Assembly: GCF_008831285.2 (NCBI RefSeq)
Contig: NC_045148.1
Coordinates: 18,347,002-18,411,001, forward strand
DNA: 64,000 nt
Source: Nymphaea colorata
Lineage: Eukaryota; Streptophyta; Magnoliopsida; Nymphaeales; Nymphaeaceae
Reading direction: 5' to 3'
Shown: piece after piece, positions 36,165 through 47,603 of the stretch
Layout of the letters: every line of letters starts with the position of its first letter
Numbering within the stretch: position 1 is the stretch's first letter
Translations under genes and position numbers: made by a program
Notes under the pieces: generated by a model
What the model was told of the DNA's origin: nothing
The model's database searches: none
The model's input: only the letters and a program-made list of their open reading frames with translations

Positions 36165-38430
36165 GAAGTGGCAATGAATATGGCAATGCAGGATGCATGC
36201 ACATTTTGTGACTCATCTATTCTTTTGTAGAAAAGGAAAGTACTTTTTAATCAAAGACAACAAGCTAGAGATAAAGACTCTTTTTCATTTGAAAGCAATA
36301 GTAGCAGTTATGGGTCACAATTCAGTGCTGATTGGACACGTCAACACCTCCCGATGGCTTTGCGTCGTTCGCTCCTATAAGGGCCCGTTTGATGGGCGGG
36401 TGAAATGTTGTGGGGAGGGGTAAATCTGTACGGGCGGGTGGAATTTCACCCACCCGATTAAAGACCCATCAAACGGGGTGAATTTTCACCCGCTCGACGG
36501 CTCCCAAGATGCTCCTGGTTCTCCTACGTCAGAGCCCCTGCCGCGAGGTTCATGGCGCCAAAACTCTACCTCCGAGAGAGATATCGCCTGAGGATCCAAA
36601 GGAGTGAGCGCCGGAACTCACTACCGGATTTGCAGACGACGGTGCAGCCCTTCCCAGCCACAGAGAGGGCTAGATGCCTGGATCATTGATCGGACAAGCT
36701 GGACGGATGGTGAGCCTCGCCGTTCATCCGGCGCTTTACTGCAGAAGACGTCTAGTGTGAAGACGACGGAACAGCGCTTGAAGATTATCGCCGCCAGGCG
36801 ACTGTTTCCCCAATTTTTTTCTGCAAATTGGGTTGATTTCGCAATCCGGTGACATGTTCTATCATCCTTTATTGTTAATTGATGTTATGAATTGCCTTTG
36901 ATCGATTTTACGTTTGAATTTGGGGAAATCCCCAACTTCTGTCGAGGATGTGTGCAGCACGCAGCCTGGGAGATCGGCTTTGTATTATTTTGGAAGATGT
37001 TGTTGTAGGGGGAGGAGAGAGTAGCAGAGAAGAAAGAGAAGAATGAAAACGCTTCTTTTTTCGGTTCAGTGGGTGGATGAACATCTAGGGTTCCCTGTTG
37101 TCTCACTCTCTCCAGAGAGCCTAAGAATCTTGTTAATGTATATGAATCCATCTTCTCTCTCTCTTTTCTCTCTGTAAGAAACGGTTTTTACAGAAATTCC
37201 CCATCACCTTCCCTCCAGCCTTGGCTGCCTTGCTGCAAGTCTGTAAGTGACGCCTGATAGTCAAATTTCAACAATTCAATTGTAAGAGTTAGAAATTGAA
37301 ACAATTGACACATTTTATACAGTAAATAAACCTCAGCAAGTGATTGAAAGGTTTGTTTTCCTTTTTGAGGACGAATTCTGTGTCAATGATTGCTGCAAAT
37401 GAAAATAAGCAGTCTTTGATTTCTTTGCTCATCATAGTTGCTGCTTTTGTTTATGCATGTCTCTGGTTTCTTTGCTTATCATAGTTGCTGCTTTTGTTTA
37501 TGCATGTCAAGGACGTGCAGTGGAATTGAGCTCAATTTTTGGAATTGTTGTTTGAAGTGCTCTCTCTATTACTGGATGCTTAGCTTGGAATTGTTGTTTG
37601 AAGTGCTCTCTCTATGCTTAGCTAGGAGTTGTTGTTTGAAGTGCTCTCTCCATTTTTTTTTATCATGTGCATCAAACATGGTTAAATTTACCACGTTAAA
37701 TTCTTCCTGATCATCAAACAGGGCCTCAGATTGGAAGAGGGAAAAATTTCATCTTGTAAATTTTTGCAGAAAGTTTTAGCATGGTAAATTTACCGGGTTA
37801 AATTCTTCCTGTGCATCAAACGGGCCCTAAATGTCGACTTTCCCTCCTCTCCATCCCGCGTTCCTTCGTCGGTCCGCCTCTGCCTCATCCTTCTTTTTTT
37901 TCTTCTTCTTCTTCTTTTTATTTGGATTGTTGATCCCAATAATCATGTTATGAAAGGTTCCCCGTTCCTCCTTGGCATCATCTGAACGGGGAAACTTTCA
38001 GAGCATGCTTGTTGGGATCAACGGTTCCTCCTTGCCTTCATCTGAACGGGGAAACTTTCAGAGCATGCTTATTGGGATCAACAATCCAAATAAGAAGAAG
38101 AAGAAGAAGAAGAAGAAAGAAAGAAGGACGAGGCGGAGCGACAAAGGAACATGGGATGGAGAGGAGGGAAAGTCGACATTTATTGGAGCGAACGACACAA
38201 AGCCATCGGGAGGTGCTGACGTGTCCAATCAGCACAGAATTGTGACCCATAACTGCTACTATTGCTATCAAATGAAAAAGAGTCTTTTATCACTAGCCTT
38301 GTTGTCTTTGATTAAGATCTATTTTCCTCTTCTGCAAAAGAATAGGTGAGTCACAAAATGTGCATGCATCATGCATTGCCATGTTCAGTGCTACTTCGAG
38401 ATTAGGATGGTGATGGAGAATAGCATTGCT
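36165..38430. mobile_element. foldback DNA element family A, copy 3
   Basis: Duplicate of 28,666-30,936 with the same doubled CATCTGAACGGGGAAAC unit and a GAA microsatellite at about 38,094-38,117. Confidence 0.75.
36381..37827. mobile_element. Harbinger-like non-autonomous element, copy 3
   Basis: GGGCCCGTTTGATG and CATCAAACGGGCCC ends, TAA at 36,378-36,380 and 37,828-37,830, 1,447 bp. Non-coding. Confidence 0.8.
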
Positions 38431-38733
38431 TATTCATCCACTTTTCTTTTTACTAGCTTTTCTTTCTCTTTTCAACACTTTTCTTGTTCAGATGAAACTT
38501 TGAATTGCCATCTAACTACACGGTCACAGTGCAAGCCACTCGGTTTTCTTTTCCATGGTTGCTCTTTATCGTCTAAGATACTTTTATGGGAACCCCCACT
38601 GGATTACATGGATATCAGACTCGGGTCAGAAGCCAGTGCTAACCTATACCTATCTGATTTGTTCTATCCAAAAGGAAATCATTCCAATTTTAAAACAAAC
38701 AGGAAGAAATTTCAAAGGGTTCATGATTTGATA
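38431..38733 (+). other. unit sequence, no gene
   Basis: Duplicate of 12,392-12,694 and 30,937-31,239. Confidence 0.6.
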
Positions 38734-38741
38734 GACAAACT

Positions 38742-39265
38742 TAGGGCTGCACAACGAGTCGAGCCAACTCGGGCTCAACTCAAACTCGCTCGAGTAAACT
38801 TGACTTGAGCTCGACTTGTTTTTTATACGAGTCAAACTCGAGCTTAAATATAAACTCGAGTATGTTAATGTGTCGAGTTCGTTAAATATATACTCGACTC
38901 GGCGACGTTAATCACATTTCACCCACACACCTTAATTTTATTTTTTTTGTTTTAAGTTTTTAAATTTTCCCTCCTTTCTTTTCCTCTTTTCACCCACACA
39001 GCAACGTTTTTTTAAATCTCATTATTATACCCCACTTTCATTATCATACTTTTCAATCAATCAATCACCTTTTTACTTTCCCTCTCCTTTTTCTCTCTCC
39101 TCACCATGCTCATGGTTCATTTTTCCCAACACGCCACATTTCTTCCTCCCCACGTCGTCGGTATCACTTTCACCCATGCATGCTGCAAGCCCAACGACGC
39201 AGCGAAAAAGGAAGCATTACTGATGATAAACAGTCGAGCTCGAGCTGACTAAACATGAGCTCGAA
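38742..39265 (+). mobile_element. GAGCTCG-rich hAT-like element, copy 3
   Basis: TAGGGCTGCACAACGAG to GAGCTCGAA, with GACAAACT intact on both sides (38,734-38,741 and 39,266-39,273). Confidence 0.7.
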
Positions 39266-39273
39266 GACAAACT

Positions 39274-39718
39274 TGCTTGTTGGCTGTATTTTTTGCAATT
39301 GTTTAAAATTAAAGAAAAACATAGTTTCATGTAATGTAGAATAGAGAATGAAGTTTATTTAGTCAAATTTGTGCCATCTCTAGAAACAAGTTTTCTTGTT
39401 ATGAAAAGACCTCAAAATGGTCCAAAATTTTGTAGTATACCACGCAAGCATATCAAACTCTCACAAGGTATGCATTTTATAGCAACGAAAACCCCCACGT
39501 TCATCCCTTCCCATGCACCAACTTAAATCTCTCGAACCAGATGTACTGGAGAGACATGGAGATGCGAAAGCAATGAACGATGGCATGACACTCCTTTCTC
39601 AAATTCATGACCTTTGATCACAGGGACTGAGAGATCATATATGATTAAGAAGAAGAGGAGGAGAAAGGGGAGTTAAAAGGAAGAGGGAAGGAACTTGCAA
39701 AAGGTGGTGGCAGCAGTG
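39274..39718 (+). other. unit sequence, no gene
   Basis: Duplicate of 13,237-13,689 with small deletions. Confidence 0.6.
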
Positions 39719-41238
39719 GCAAACAATCCAACAAAATGTAAGCAGGAGCATGTGGGAAACGAACTACTTGAAGCTAGTAGTTTGATTCTGCAGCTCTTGA
39801 GACGTCCCCTGCCTCCTCTGGTTCACTGGCGGCCATTGCTGTTTCTAATCGCCAGAATGCGACATATTCACCTCCCCTCTTTTCACAAGTAAACGAACAA
39901 ATCAACCCAAAACACCCAAAATTTATATCTTTCCTAATGCCGATGAACCTGATAGAGCAAGGGGCGACGATCTCCACCGACGCCCCCTAGATAGATATAC
40001 AGAGAGAAAAAAAGAAAGAGAGGGAAGGAGAGAGAGATAATGCGAGAGAAGAGAGGAAGAGGAAGGAAGAAGGGGAATTCGTGATCGGAAAGATGAAAAA
40101 GAATGAATGTTGGAGAAAAAAAACAAAGAGCCCCGAGAAGAAAGAGAAAGGAAAAAAAAGATCAGCTTGTAGTAAGCAGGCATATAAAGAGAAACCTAGC
40201 CTGGGCAGTGATACACCTTAAACACCATCCAATATATTTATAATTTCAAAAACCTTAAAAAATAAAAAAAATAAACACCATAAAAAAAAATATCGGAGGA
40301 GCCCTCTCACCATCCCTATGCTCTTTTCAATATTCAATAATTATTTTTATAATACTTATTTTGAATTTTTTTCCACCTCAGTCTTAAAAGGAAACAAAAA
40401 ATTATTGGCGAACGTGTCCCCCGCCCTCCCACTAGCTGATCAGGACCCGTTTGTCATTTTTGGCCAAGAAAGGATGTGTCCCACCAGGAGAAGGAGAGGG
40501 CATCGTTGCCGTTGCCTGCATTAGTACATTTTTCTTTGCTGAAAATGACAAACGGGTCCTGATCCGTTAGTGGGAGGGCAGGGGAAACGTTCGTCAATAA
40601 TTTTTTGTTTCCTTTTAAGACTGAGGTGGAAAAAATTTCAAAATAAGTATTACAAAAATGAATATTGAAAAGAGCATAGGGATGGTGAGGGGGCTCACCC
40701 CATATTCTTTTTATGGTGTTTATTTTTTTTATTTTTTAGGGTTTTTGGAATTCCAAATATATTAGATCGTGTTTAAGGTTGATCAGTGTCGAGCCTAGGT
40801 TTCTCTTTATATGCCTGGTGACTACAAGCTGATCTTTCTTTTCTTTTCCCTTTCTTCTCGGTGCTCTCTGTTCTTTTTCTCCCACATTCATTATGTGCCA
40901 TCTTTCCGGTCACGAACTCCCCTTCTTCCTTCCTCTTTCTCTCTTCTCTCTTTCTTTCTCTCTCTACTTCACTCTCTTTCTTCTCTCTCTCTATATCTAT
41001 GTAGGGGGCGTCGGTCGGCATTAGGGAAGATATAAATTTTGGGTGTTTTTGGTTGATTTGTTCGTTTTCTTGTGAAGAGAGGGGAGGTGAATATGTCGCA
41101 TTCTGGCGACTAGAAACAGCAATGATTGCCGGTGAACCAGAGGAGGCTAGGGACGTCCCAAGAGCCGCAGAATCAAACTACTAGCTTCAAGTGGTTCGAT
41201 TCCCACATGCTCCTCCTTACATTTTGTTGGTGGCTTGC
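39719..41238. repeat. giant hairpin, foldback family B, copy 2
   Basis: Both arms present, centred near 40,490. Arms carry the ACAAAATGTAAGCAGG and ACATTTTGTTGG ends and the AACGTGTCCCCCGCCC / GGGGAAACGTTCGTC inner pairing. Slightly shorter than 13,690-15,242 because of small deletions in the right arm near 41,010. Confidence 0.8.
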
Positions 41239-41938
41239 CTGAGACTTCCATGAGCCAATATATAGCTCACCACCTCTCAGTCGAGATTCCTCCTCCCTAC
41301 ACAAGGAAAATCATTGAACTCATGAAAATGAGAGATTTTATTTCCTCAGGGCTGCTTGGTGCTGGATTAGAAGGGAAGGAATACAAAAGTCTCTCCATGA
41401 TTCCATCGTTCTGGCTTCTTGTTTATTTTGAGATATTTAGTGATCAACTTTTCCTTTTAAGCCTTATTTTGCTTTAATATTTTCCTTCGAGGGGTTGTAG
41501 AATTGGCTTTCAATGCAAATTTGATTAGCATTAGTTTTTGGATACTGTGTGGTTCTTCTGGAAACTTATGCGATCACCAATCTCTATAATTGGAAATTCA
41601 AAATGCCATGAATCGACTTGGTGAAATTCTAAAAAAATCCTAATAAGAGAAGATTTTAACTATAAATGAGGTTGCACCAGCAATGTCACTACACCAATCT
41701 CTATGGCTTTAAAAATGTCATAGTTGGAATCTTAAGATGTCGTTAATCTCCTTGGTCGACTAAAAAGGATCCTGTAGATAAAAAAAAAAAAGGTTTACAT
41801 GAAGCCTCATTTTTTAATAACTGTCTCGTGAAAAATGTCTTCAGCCTACGTTGCATATCTTTAGTTGGTTGGTTGTTTGGCAAAAGGCTGCCCTTTATAT
41901 TTTCCGGTTACAGGAAAAAGTAGAGTTATGTAAAACCA
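41239..41938 (-). repeat. LTR-like block, unit 4
   Basis: Near-identical to 15,243-15,943. Ends TGTAAAACCA at 41,938. Confidence 0.5.
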
Positions 41939-42069
41939 ATGTTTTGCACGAGGCACACATCACACACATAATTATTATTCAAATCAAGACTTTTTTTTTC
42001 ACTAATTTCAAACAGAAAATGAGAGATGACCTATTCGCTTATGCTAAACTTGCAAAATAGGTGTGAGCA
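41939..42069 (-). pseudogene. truncated copia, unit 4, part left of insertion
   Basis: Integrase-finger-side remnant. It is interrupted by the complete copia element at 42,070 and resumes at 47,604. The last five bases are the target copy GAGCA. Confidence 0.65.
42065..42069. repeat. target site duplication GAGCA (left)
   Basis: Repeated at 47,604-47,608. Present once at 16,065-16,069 in the unoccupied paralogue. Confidence 0.9.
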
Positions 42070-42424
42070 TGTTAAAGAAAGGGGGAAACCAGAGAAGCGA
42101 TAAAACAGAGCATAACAGAGACATTTACGTGGTTCGGCATTTAGCCTACATCCACGAGAGAAAAGGAGGCACTCTTCTACTTCATTCTTTGATGATTCTT
42201 TACAGCAGGCATTCAGTTCCTTATATAGTTTTTGGATACATGGGATTAAGATAGAAACAGTTTCATGAGAGATTTACGAGAATCCTTCAGCAAGATTGAT
42301 TGCAAAAATCTTGGAGATGATTGATACATCAGGATCTGTATCCTATCTCTTCCCAAAGATAACGGATCATGATCTTCTTTCTATGGAAGTTGCAGAATCC
42401 CTCCTTATCTCTATGCCACGAACA
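42070..42424 (-). repeat. 3' LTR of the copia element
   Basis: 355 bp, TGTTAAAGAAAGGGGG to CCACGAACA on the plus strand, with TG...CA ends. A CTATATAAGG TATA-like motif on the minus strand lies near 42,219-42,228. Confidence 0.95.
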
Positions 42425-42435
42425 GTCTCCCCCTC
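42425..42435 (-). other. polypurine tract
   Basis: Minus strand GAGGGGGAGAC immediately precedes the 3' LTR, where plus-strand DNA synthesis would be primed. Confidence 0.85.
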
Positions 42436-42814
42436 AAGTTGGTGAGCAGACGTCGATCTGCCCCAACTTGCACACAATGTATGTATGACGATCTCTTCCA
42501 AGAGACTTTGTAAAGATGTCGGCAAGTTGAAATTCACTTCTGACGTGAGGTGTTTGAATGGTTCCATCTTGTATTTTTTCTCTAATGAAGTGGCAATCAA
42601 CTTCGATATGTTTAGTTCGTTCGTGAAAGACAGGATTTGCTCCAATGTAGATTGCTGCCATGTTGTCGCACATCAACTTCATAGAATCCTTTATTTCAAT
42701 TTTCATATCTTTCAGTAATGCTTTTATCCATATCAACTCACATGTGCATGACGCCATAGCCCTGTATTCTGCCTCTGCACTCGATCGAGCCACAACTGAT
42801 TGTTTTTTGCTTTT
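42434..42814 (-). pseudogene. copia RNase H, C-terminal part
   Basis: Continues in the frame of the reverse transcriptase piece after a stop at 42,815-42,817. Contains ARSSAEAEYRAMA, VDCHFIREKIQ and FTKSLGRDRH, the conserved C-terminal RNase H blocks of Ty1/copia polyproteins. It ends with a stop overlapping the edge of the polypurine tract, as expected for an element of this type. RNase H removes the RNA template during reverse transcription in the virus-like particle. Separated from its upstream half, it is not functional by itself. Confidence 0.9.
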
Positions 42815-44110
42815 TCAAGTTACTAGATTTCCTCCAACAAAAGTACAGAACCCTGACGTAGACTTTCGGTTATTTGGATCACCTGCCCAGTCGGCATCAC
42901 AGTATCCAATTATATCTATTTTCTGATCTCGTTTCAACAAGACCCCTTGTCCTGGCGTTCCTTTTAAGTACCTCAAGATTCTGTGAGCAGCTTCGACGTG
43001 TTTCGACGTCGGATTGTGCATAAATTGACTTATGAGACTGACAGCATAAGTGATATCTGGTCGAATGACAGTCAAATATATGAGCTTCCCAACTAATTTT
43101 TGAAAACTTTGAATGTTTTCAATTTCTTCTCCTTCTTCTTTCTTCAATTTATAGTTCATTTCAAGAGGAGTGTCTGCAACCTTGGTGCCCAAGCACCCGG
43201 TTTCCTTTAAAAGGTCAAGGGTATATTTTCTTTGGCATATGAAAACTCCACGTTCGGAATGTGCCACTTCCATACCCAAGAAATATCGTAGGATCCCAAG
43301 ATCTTTGATCTCAAATTGCTGATTGAGGTAAACTTTGACTTGCGCCATGAACTCATTGTCATCACCTGTCAATGTGATGTCATCTACATATACAAGTAAA
43401 ATAGTTATCTTTGAAGACCGGATAGCCACGAACATTGTATAGTCAGCATTGCTTCGCTTAAAACCAAGTTTAATCAATGCTTCACTTAGGCGAGAAAACC
43501 ACGCTCGGGGGGATTGTTTAAGACCATAAAGAGCCTTTTTTAGTTTGCACACATACCCTTTCTCATGTTTTATGCCTTGAGGAATTTCCATGTACACTTC
43601 TTCATTGAGTTCTCCATGAAGGAAGGCATTCTTGATGTCAAGTTGGGCTATTTTCCACCGCTTAATTGATGCTACTGACAGAAGAATCCTTACTGTATTC
43701 ATCTTGGCGACTGGAGCAAAGGTTTCATTATAATCTATTCCCTCTGTTTGAGTGAAGCCTTTAGCAACAAGACGAGCTTTGTATCGTTCGATGGTTCCAT
43801 CACTGTGGTATTTTATCTTATATACCCACTTACATCCGACGACTTTCTTCCCTTTGGGTAGCGGAACTAAAAACCAAGTTTGGTTTTTCTTCAAAGCTGA
43901 AAGTTCTTCTTGCATAGCTATCTCCCAGTTTGAACTTTTTCTTGCTTCCTCATAGTTTTTTGGTTCACACTGGGAATAGGTATTGAGTACATATGACTTG
44001 TAGGGTTTAGATAAGGTATCAAAGGTAATGTAATCATCTATAGAGTGATTGTGTTGGGTTGATAAGTAGGTATAGAAATCTTTGAGTTTTGATGGTGGCC
44101 TAGGAGGACG
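42815..44110 (-). pseudogene. copia reverse transcriptase and RNase H N-terminal part
   Basis: The frame is open from about 44,110, just after a frameshift, to a TGA at 42,815-42,817. The reverse transcriptase starts with the block KNQTWFLVPLPKGKK and continues with KWVYKIKYHSDG, the QLDIKNAFLHGEL catalytic aspartate block and the YVDD catalytic motif (LLVYVDDITLTGDD). RNase H begins at GYCDADWAGDPNNRKSTSG. The terminating TGA replaces a codon that is tryptophan in related elements, a single-base nonsense change. The first in-frame ATG is at 43,915, but this part is normally inside one polyprotein, so that ATG is not a real start. Confidence 0.92.
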
Positions 44111-44910
44111 GTTGATCTTCTAAGGATTGGTTCAATCATTTGACTTGGTTCAATGGTTTGGTCTAGAGGGTTACTATCTTGGTTTTGATGGTTACCATCT
44201 TGGTTTTCTATAAAGGGCTGTGCACTTAAAGAGGAAGGTTCGCTAGGGTACTGGTTTTTTGTTTTGGTTTTGGTTTGGATAGTGGTATTTTGGAACACAT
44301 CAACAAGAGGAAGAGATAGAGAAGCAGTAGTAGTACCAGCAGTAGGACCGTCCATGGAACATTGAGGACCAAGAGAAGCAGTAGTAGTACCAGCAGTAGG
44401 ATCGTCCATGGAACATTGAGTCTCCCCCTGACTCGGTGCCTCATAGAATGGTTCATTCTCAAAAAATTTTACATCCCGAGTCACAAAGAACTTTCTTGAT
44501 CTTGGATCAAAACATTTATAACCCTTTTTTTTGCTTGAGTATCCAAGAAAGACACATTTCAAAGCACGTTTTTCAAGTTTGTTCCGGAATCTCTCTTGTA
44601 TGTGCACAAAACATTTGCACCCAAAAATTCTTAAGTGCCTAATAGAAATCGTTTTTTGAATCAAAACTTCAAGAGGAACTTGATTTTCAATACTAGAACT
44701 TGGCACTCTATTAGCAATATAACATGCTGTACCTACTGCTTCAGCCCAAAAACTCTGAGGGACGTTCATATGGATCATAAGAGCACGAGCAATGGTAAGA
44801 AGTTGTCTATTTTTCCTTTCTGAAACTCCATTTTGTTGGGAAGTGCCAGAGCACGTAAGTTGTGGTTGTATTCCCTTTTTGTTCATAAAGTCTTCAAATT
44901 GTTGGTTCAC
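44038..44910 (-). pseudogene. copia integrase C-terminal part and linker
   Basis: Starts in the integrase core after a frameshift near 44,908. Contains GTSQQNGVSERKNR with the catalytic glutamate, then the GKCFVHIQ-like region FGCKCFVHIQERFRN and GYSSKKKGYKCFDP, typical of copia integrase C-termini. A linker follows with two near-repeats of QCSMDDPTAGTTTASLG. The frame is lost again near 44,113, so the last residues before 44,038 are out of frame. Integrase inserts the cDNA into the genome. This piece lacks the upstream catalytic aspartates. Confidence 0.9.
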
Positions 44911-46004
44911 ATATTCCCCCCATTATCAGACCGGAGTTTCTTAATTTTTGCTCCATACTGAGTGTATACCAAATTGTAGTAATCTTGAAAAATCTTAACA
45001 ACTTCACTTTTATTTGTAAGGAAAAAAATCCATGACATACAAGATTTATCTTCAATGAAAGACACATAGTACCTGTATCCCGTATATGATTCTACTGGGG
45101 CTGGTCCCCACACGTCAGAGTGCACCAGTTCAAAGAAATCTGTGGATCGTTCAGTGGACGGTTGAAAAGGCAACCTAGTCGACTTTGAAAATTCGCAAGC
45201 ATCACAAGAGTGTCCATCTGCGTCAATATTAGGAACCCGCATCTTCAAGTTCTTATCCGAAATATGCCCAAGTCGTGCATGCCACATTTGATATTCTTGC
45301 TTCCTCTTTTCGCTACGTGTATGTACGAAGAAACTTGCACCTGGAGTTTCCATTATGTATAGCCCATTTTGCTCCCGTCCTCTACCAATCTCCTTCTTCG
45401 TTACCAGATCCTGGAATATCACATTCTTGGGAGAGAAAATGGCCATACAGTTATAAGTCTTGGTCAGTTTGCTTACTGACATCAAACTAGTAGAGAGATT
45501 AGGCACATAAAGAACTGCAGATGATTTATTTTCAAAGAAGGAAAATTTTCCAGTTCCATTAACATTGATATGTGATCCGTCGGCTGAGAAAACATGTTTT
45601 TTGTTCATATTATCTATAGCAGTCAACCTGGATGAATCATTAGTCATATGATCGGTTGCACCAGTATCAATGACCCAAATAGGATTGCTTGAATGAGTAA
45701 GAAAAGCAAGATTGTTACCTTCAGTGGAATTACCAACAGGCTGAGAAGAAACGAGATTTGTCTTAGAGAATTTTTGAAAAAATTTCTCTAAATCATCTTT
45801 TGTGACAAGATCTACTTGGGAAGGTGACATTTTCTCCCTTACCGGTTTGCCGACGAGCTCCCAACATTTTTCTCGACGATGCCCAGTTTTCTTACAATAC
45901 GTGCACTTGAGTCTACTGCGGTTTCGTTGGAAGTTGCTTTCATCGTTCTGGTTTTGTGAATCAGTCTTCCGAGTACTTGATTTAAACCGAGCAAGACACG
46001 CCAT
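44907..46004 (-). pseudogene. copia zinc knuckle, protease, integrase N-terminal part
   Basis: Reading from the 5' side it carries a CX2CX4HX4C knuckle (CTYCKKTGHRREKC), an aspartic protease site (WVIDTGATDHMTND), the pre-integrase block (LYVPNLSTSLMSVSKL) and the integrase HHCC finger (HARLGH, CDACEFSKSTRLPF). The integrase core follows with HSDVWGP and LRSDNGG, two catalytic aspartates. The frame ends prematurely in a run of six G at about 44,918-44,923. The apparent ATG at 46,004 is internal to gag. Confidence 0.92.
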
Positions 46005-46717
46005 TTTTCATGATTCTCTTCATATAACTCTGTTTTTGATGTGGGGTTCATGACCTTTCTTCTAGTATCCTCTCTTTGAATCGCTTGGCATACTTGATTA
46101 AAATTTGGTAAGGGCGTGGTCATCAGAATCTGGCTGCGAAGACTCTCATAATCAGGTCCTAGACCAGCAAGCACTTTAAAAATTTTGTCTTCCTCAAAAC
46201 GTTTTTGATAGATGTCTGCATCTGCAGTAGCCGGCCTGTATTGGGCAAGTTCATCATATAAGCTGCGAAGTTTGTTTAAATACAAACTGGTTTGCTTGCT
46301 GTCTTTGGTGAGGTTGGCGATATCAAGGTGAAGTTGATACACTCGAGCAAGATTATTTTGCTCGCTATACATCTCCCTCAATGTATCCCATATTTCCTTT
46401 GCGGTTTCCTTATACAAAAATAGGCTGGAGATGTGAGGTTCCATGGAATTCATAAGCCACGCCATTACCATGTCATTTTCAGATTCCCAAACTTCATAGT
46501 TGGAATCGTTCTTTGGTGGAGGTGAGATTCTTCCAGTGATATATCCCACTTTACATCGTCCGCTTAGGAAGAGGCGAGCAGCTTTAGCCCAACTGAGATA
46601 ATTTGTGTCGTTGAGGAGAATAGAGGTGATCTTGAGCGTCCCATGGCTTTGATCGTTTCCTCCTTTCAGATTGTTGGGGCTGCTGCAGCTGGTTTGATTG
46701 CTGAGAGTATCAGCCAT
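45839..46717 (-). pseudogene. copia gag, frameshifted
   Basis: The likely start is the ATG at 46,717 (MADTLSNQTSC) in an ACCATGG context. An upstream in-frame ATG at 46,810 lies in the leader and is less likely. Gag-type blocks are TNYLSWAKAARLFLSGR, WLMNSMEPHISSLFL, ARVYQLHLDIANL and ILMTTPLPNFNQVCQAIQRE. The frame is lost near 46,004-46,008 in a short A run, upstream of the zinc knuckle, which lies in the other frame. Gag forms the virus-like particle. The lesion would remove the nucleocapsid part. Confidence 0.9.
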
Positions 46718-47236
46718 GGTAAATAAAATTGTAAAAAAAAACAATTTTATATCAGAAAGTGAAGCCGCGGTGACGACTGGTTTGAGGTCTGAGTCGACAC
46801 CAGCAAGCATCTTCCACCAGGATCAGGTATGTCCTCCTTCTTGTTCTGCTCTTTGCCGAGAAACAGAAACGGCGTCGTCAGTGAACAATAGAGAATGATA
46901 GAGACGGATCACCGCCAGAAGCAAGGGAAGCAACTGACTAGTGATAAAGTCCAAAAAAAAAAAACCCCAAAAATTTGAGGAGGTGGAGGTGGAGATTCTT
47001 CGTCGGTTGTATCAGACAGCTTCCCAAAAAATTCAAAGATTCCTTCAGAGGTCTCCAAGGAATCTGAGATTGTACGGGAAATCAAACAAACTAGATAGAC
47101 TCCTGCTTGACGACAGGAATCACCAAGGAAAAACGGCACCACAGGTTGCTCCGTCGGTGCCTTCTTCTGTCCTCCGGCAGCAGCTCAATCGTCCACCACT
47201 CTTGCAGGAATCAACTTCAAGAGCTCATATAAACCT
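46718..47236 (-). other. copia untranslated leader
   Basis: About 520 bp between the PBS and gag with no conserved domain. Confidence 0.7.
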
Positions 47237-47248
47237 GCTCTGATACCA
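47237..47248 (-). other. primer binding site, tRNA-iMet type
   Basis: Minus strand TGGTATCAGAGC directly follows the 5' LTR, complementary to the 3' end of initiator methionine tRNA. Confidence 0.92.
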
Positions 47249-47603
47249 TGTTAAAGAAAGGGGGAAACCAGAGAAGCGATAAAACAGAGCATAACAGAGA
47301 CATTTACGTGGTTCGGCATTTAGCCTACATCCACAAGAGAAAAGGAGGCACTCTTCTACTTCATTCTTTGATGATTCTTTACAGCAGGCATTCAGTTCCT
47401 TATATAGTTTTTGGATACATGGGATTAAGATAGAAACAGTTTCATGAGAGATTTACGAGAATCCTTCAGCAAGATTGATTGCAAAAATCTTGGAGATGAT
47501 TGATACATCAGGATCTGTATCCTATCTCTTCCCAAAGATAACAGATCATGATCTTCTTTCTATGGAAGTTGCAGAATCCCTCCTTATCTCTATGCCACGA
47601 ACA
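47249..47603 (-). repeat. 5' LTR of the copia element
   Basis: 355 bp, two differences from the 3' LTR. On the minus strand it begins TGTTCGTGGC and ends CTTTAACA. Confidence 0.95.
47398..47407 (-). promoter_or_regulatory. TATA-like box of the 5' LTR
   Basis: Minus strand CTATATAAGG in the middle of the LTR, a plausible core promoter for the element. Not proven. Confidence 0.45.

Larger units (their letters stand above)
42070..47603 (-). mobile_element. Ty1/copia LTR retrotransposon, full length, defective
   Basis: A 5,534-bp element on the minus strand with two 355-bp LTRs, a PBS, a polypurine tract and a 5-bp duplication. The protein order is gag, protease, integrase, reverse transcriptase, RNase H, which defines Ty1/copia. 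The LTRs differ at two positions (near 42,167 versus 47,336, and near 42,364 versus 47,543), so insertion was recent. With a grass-type neutral rate this would be of the order of 0.2 million years, a rate-dependent estimate. The coding region is broken by frameshifts near 46,004, 44,908 and 44,113 and a stop at 42,815. It sits inside the older truncated copia of unit 4. Confidence 0.95.

Noticed and set aside
46811-47243. Open frame 46,941-47,243 in the copia leader
   Set aside because: Opposite strand to the element and inside its untranslated leader.
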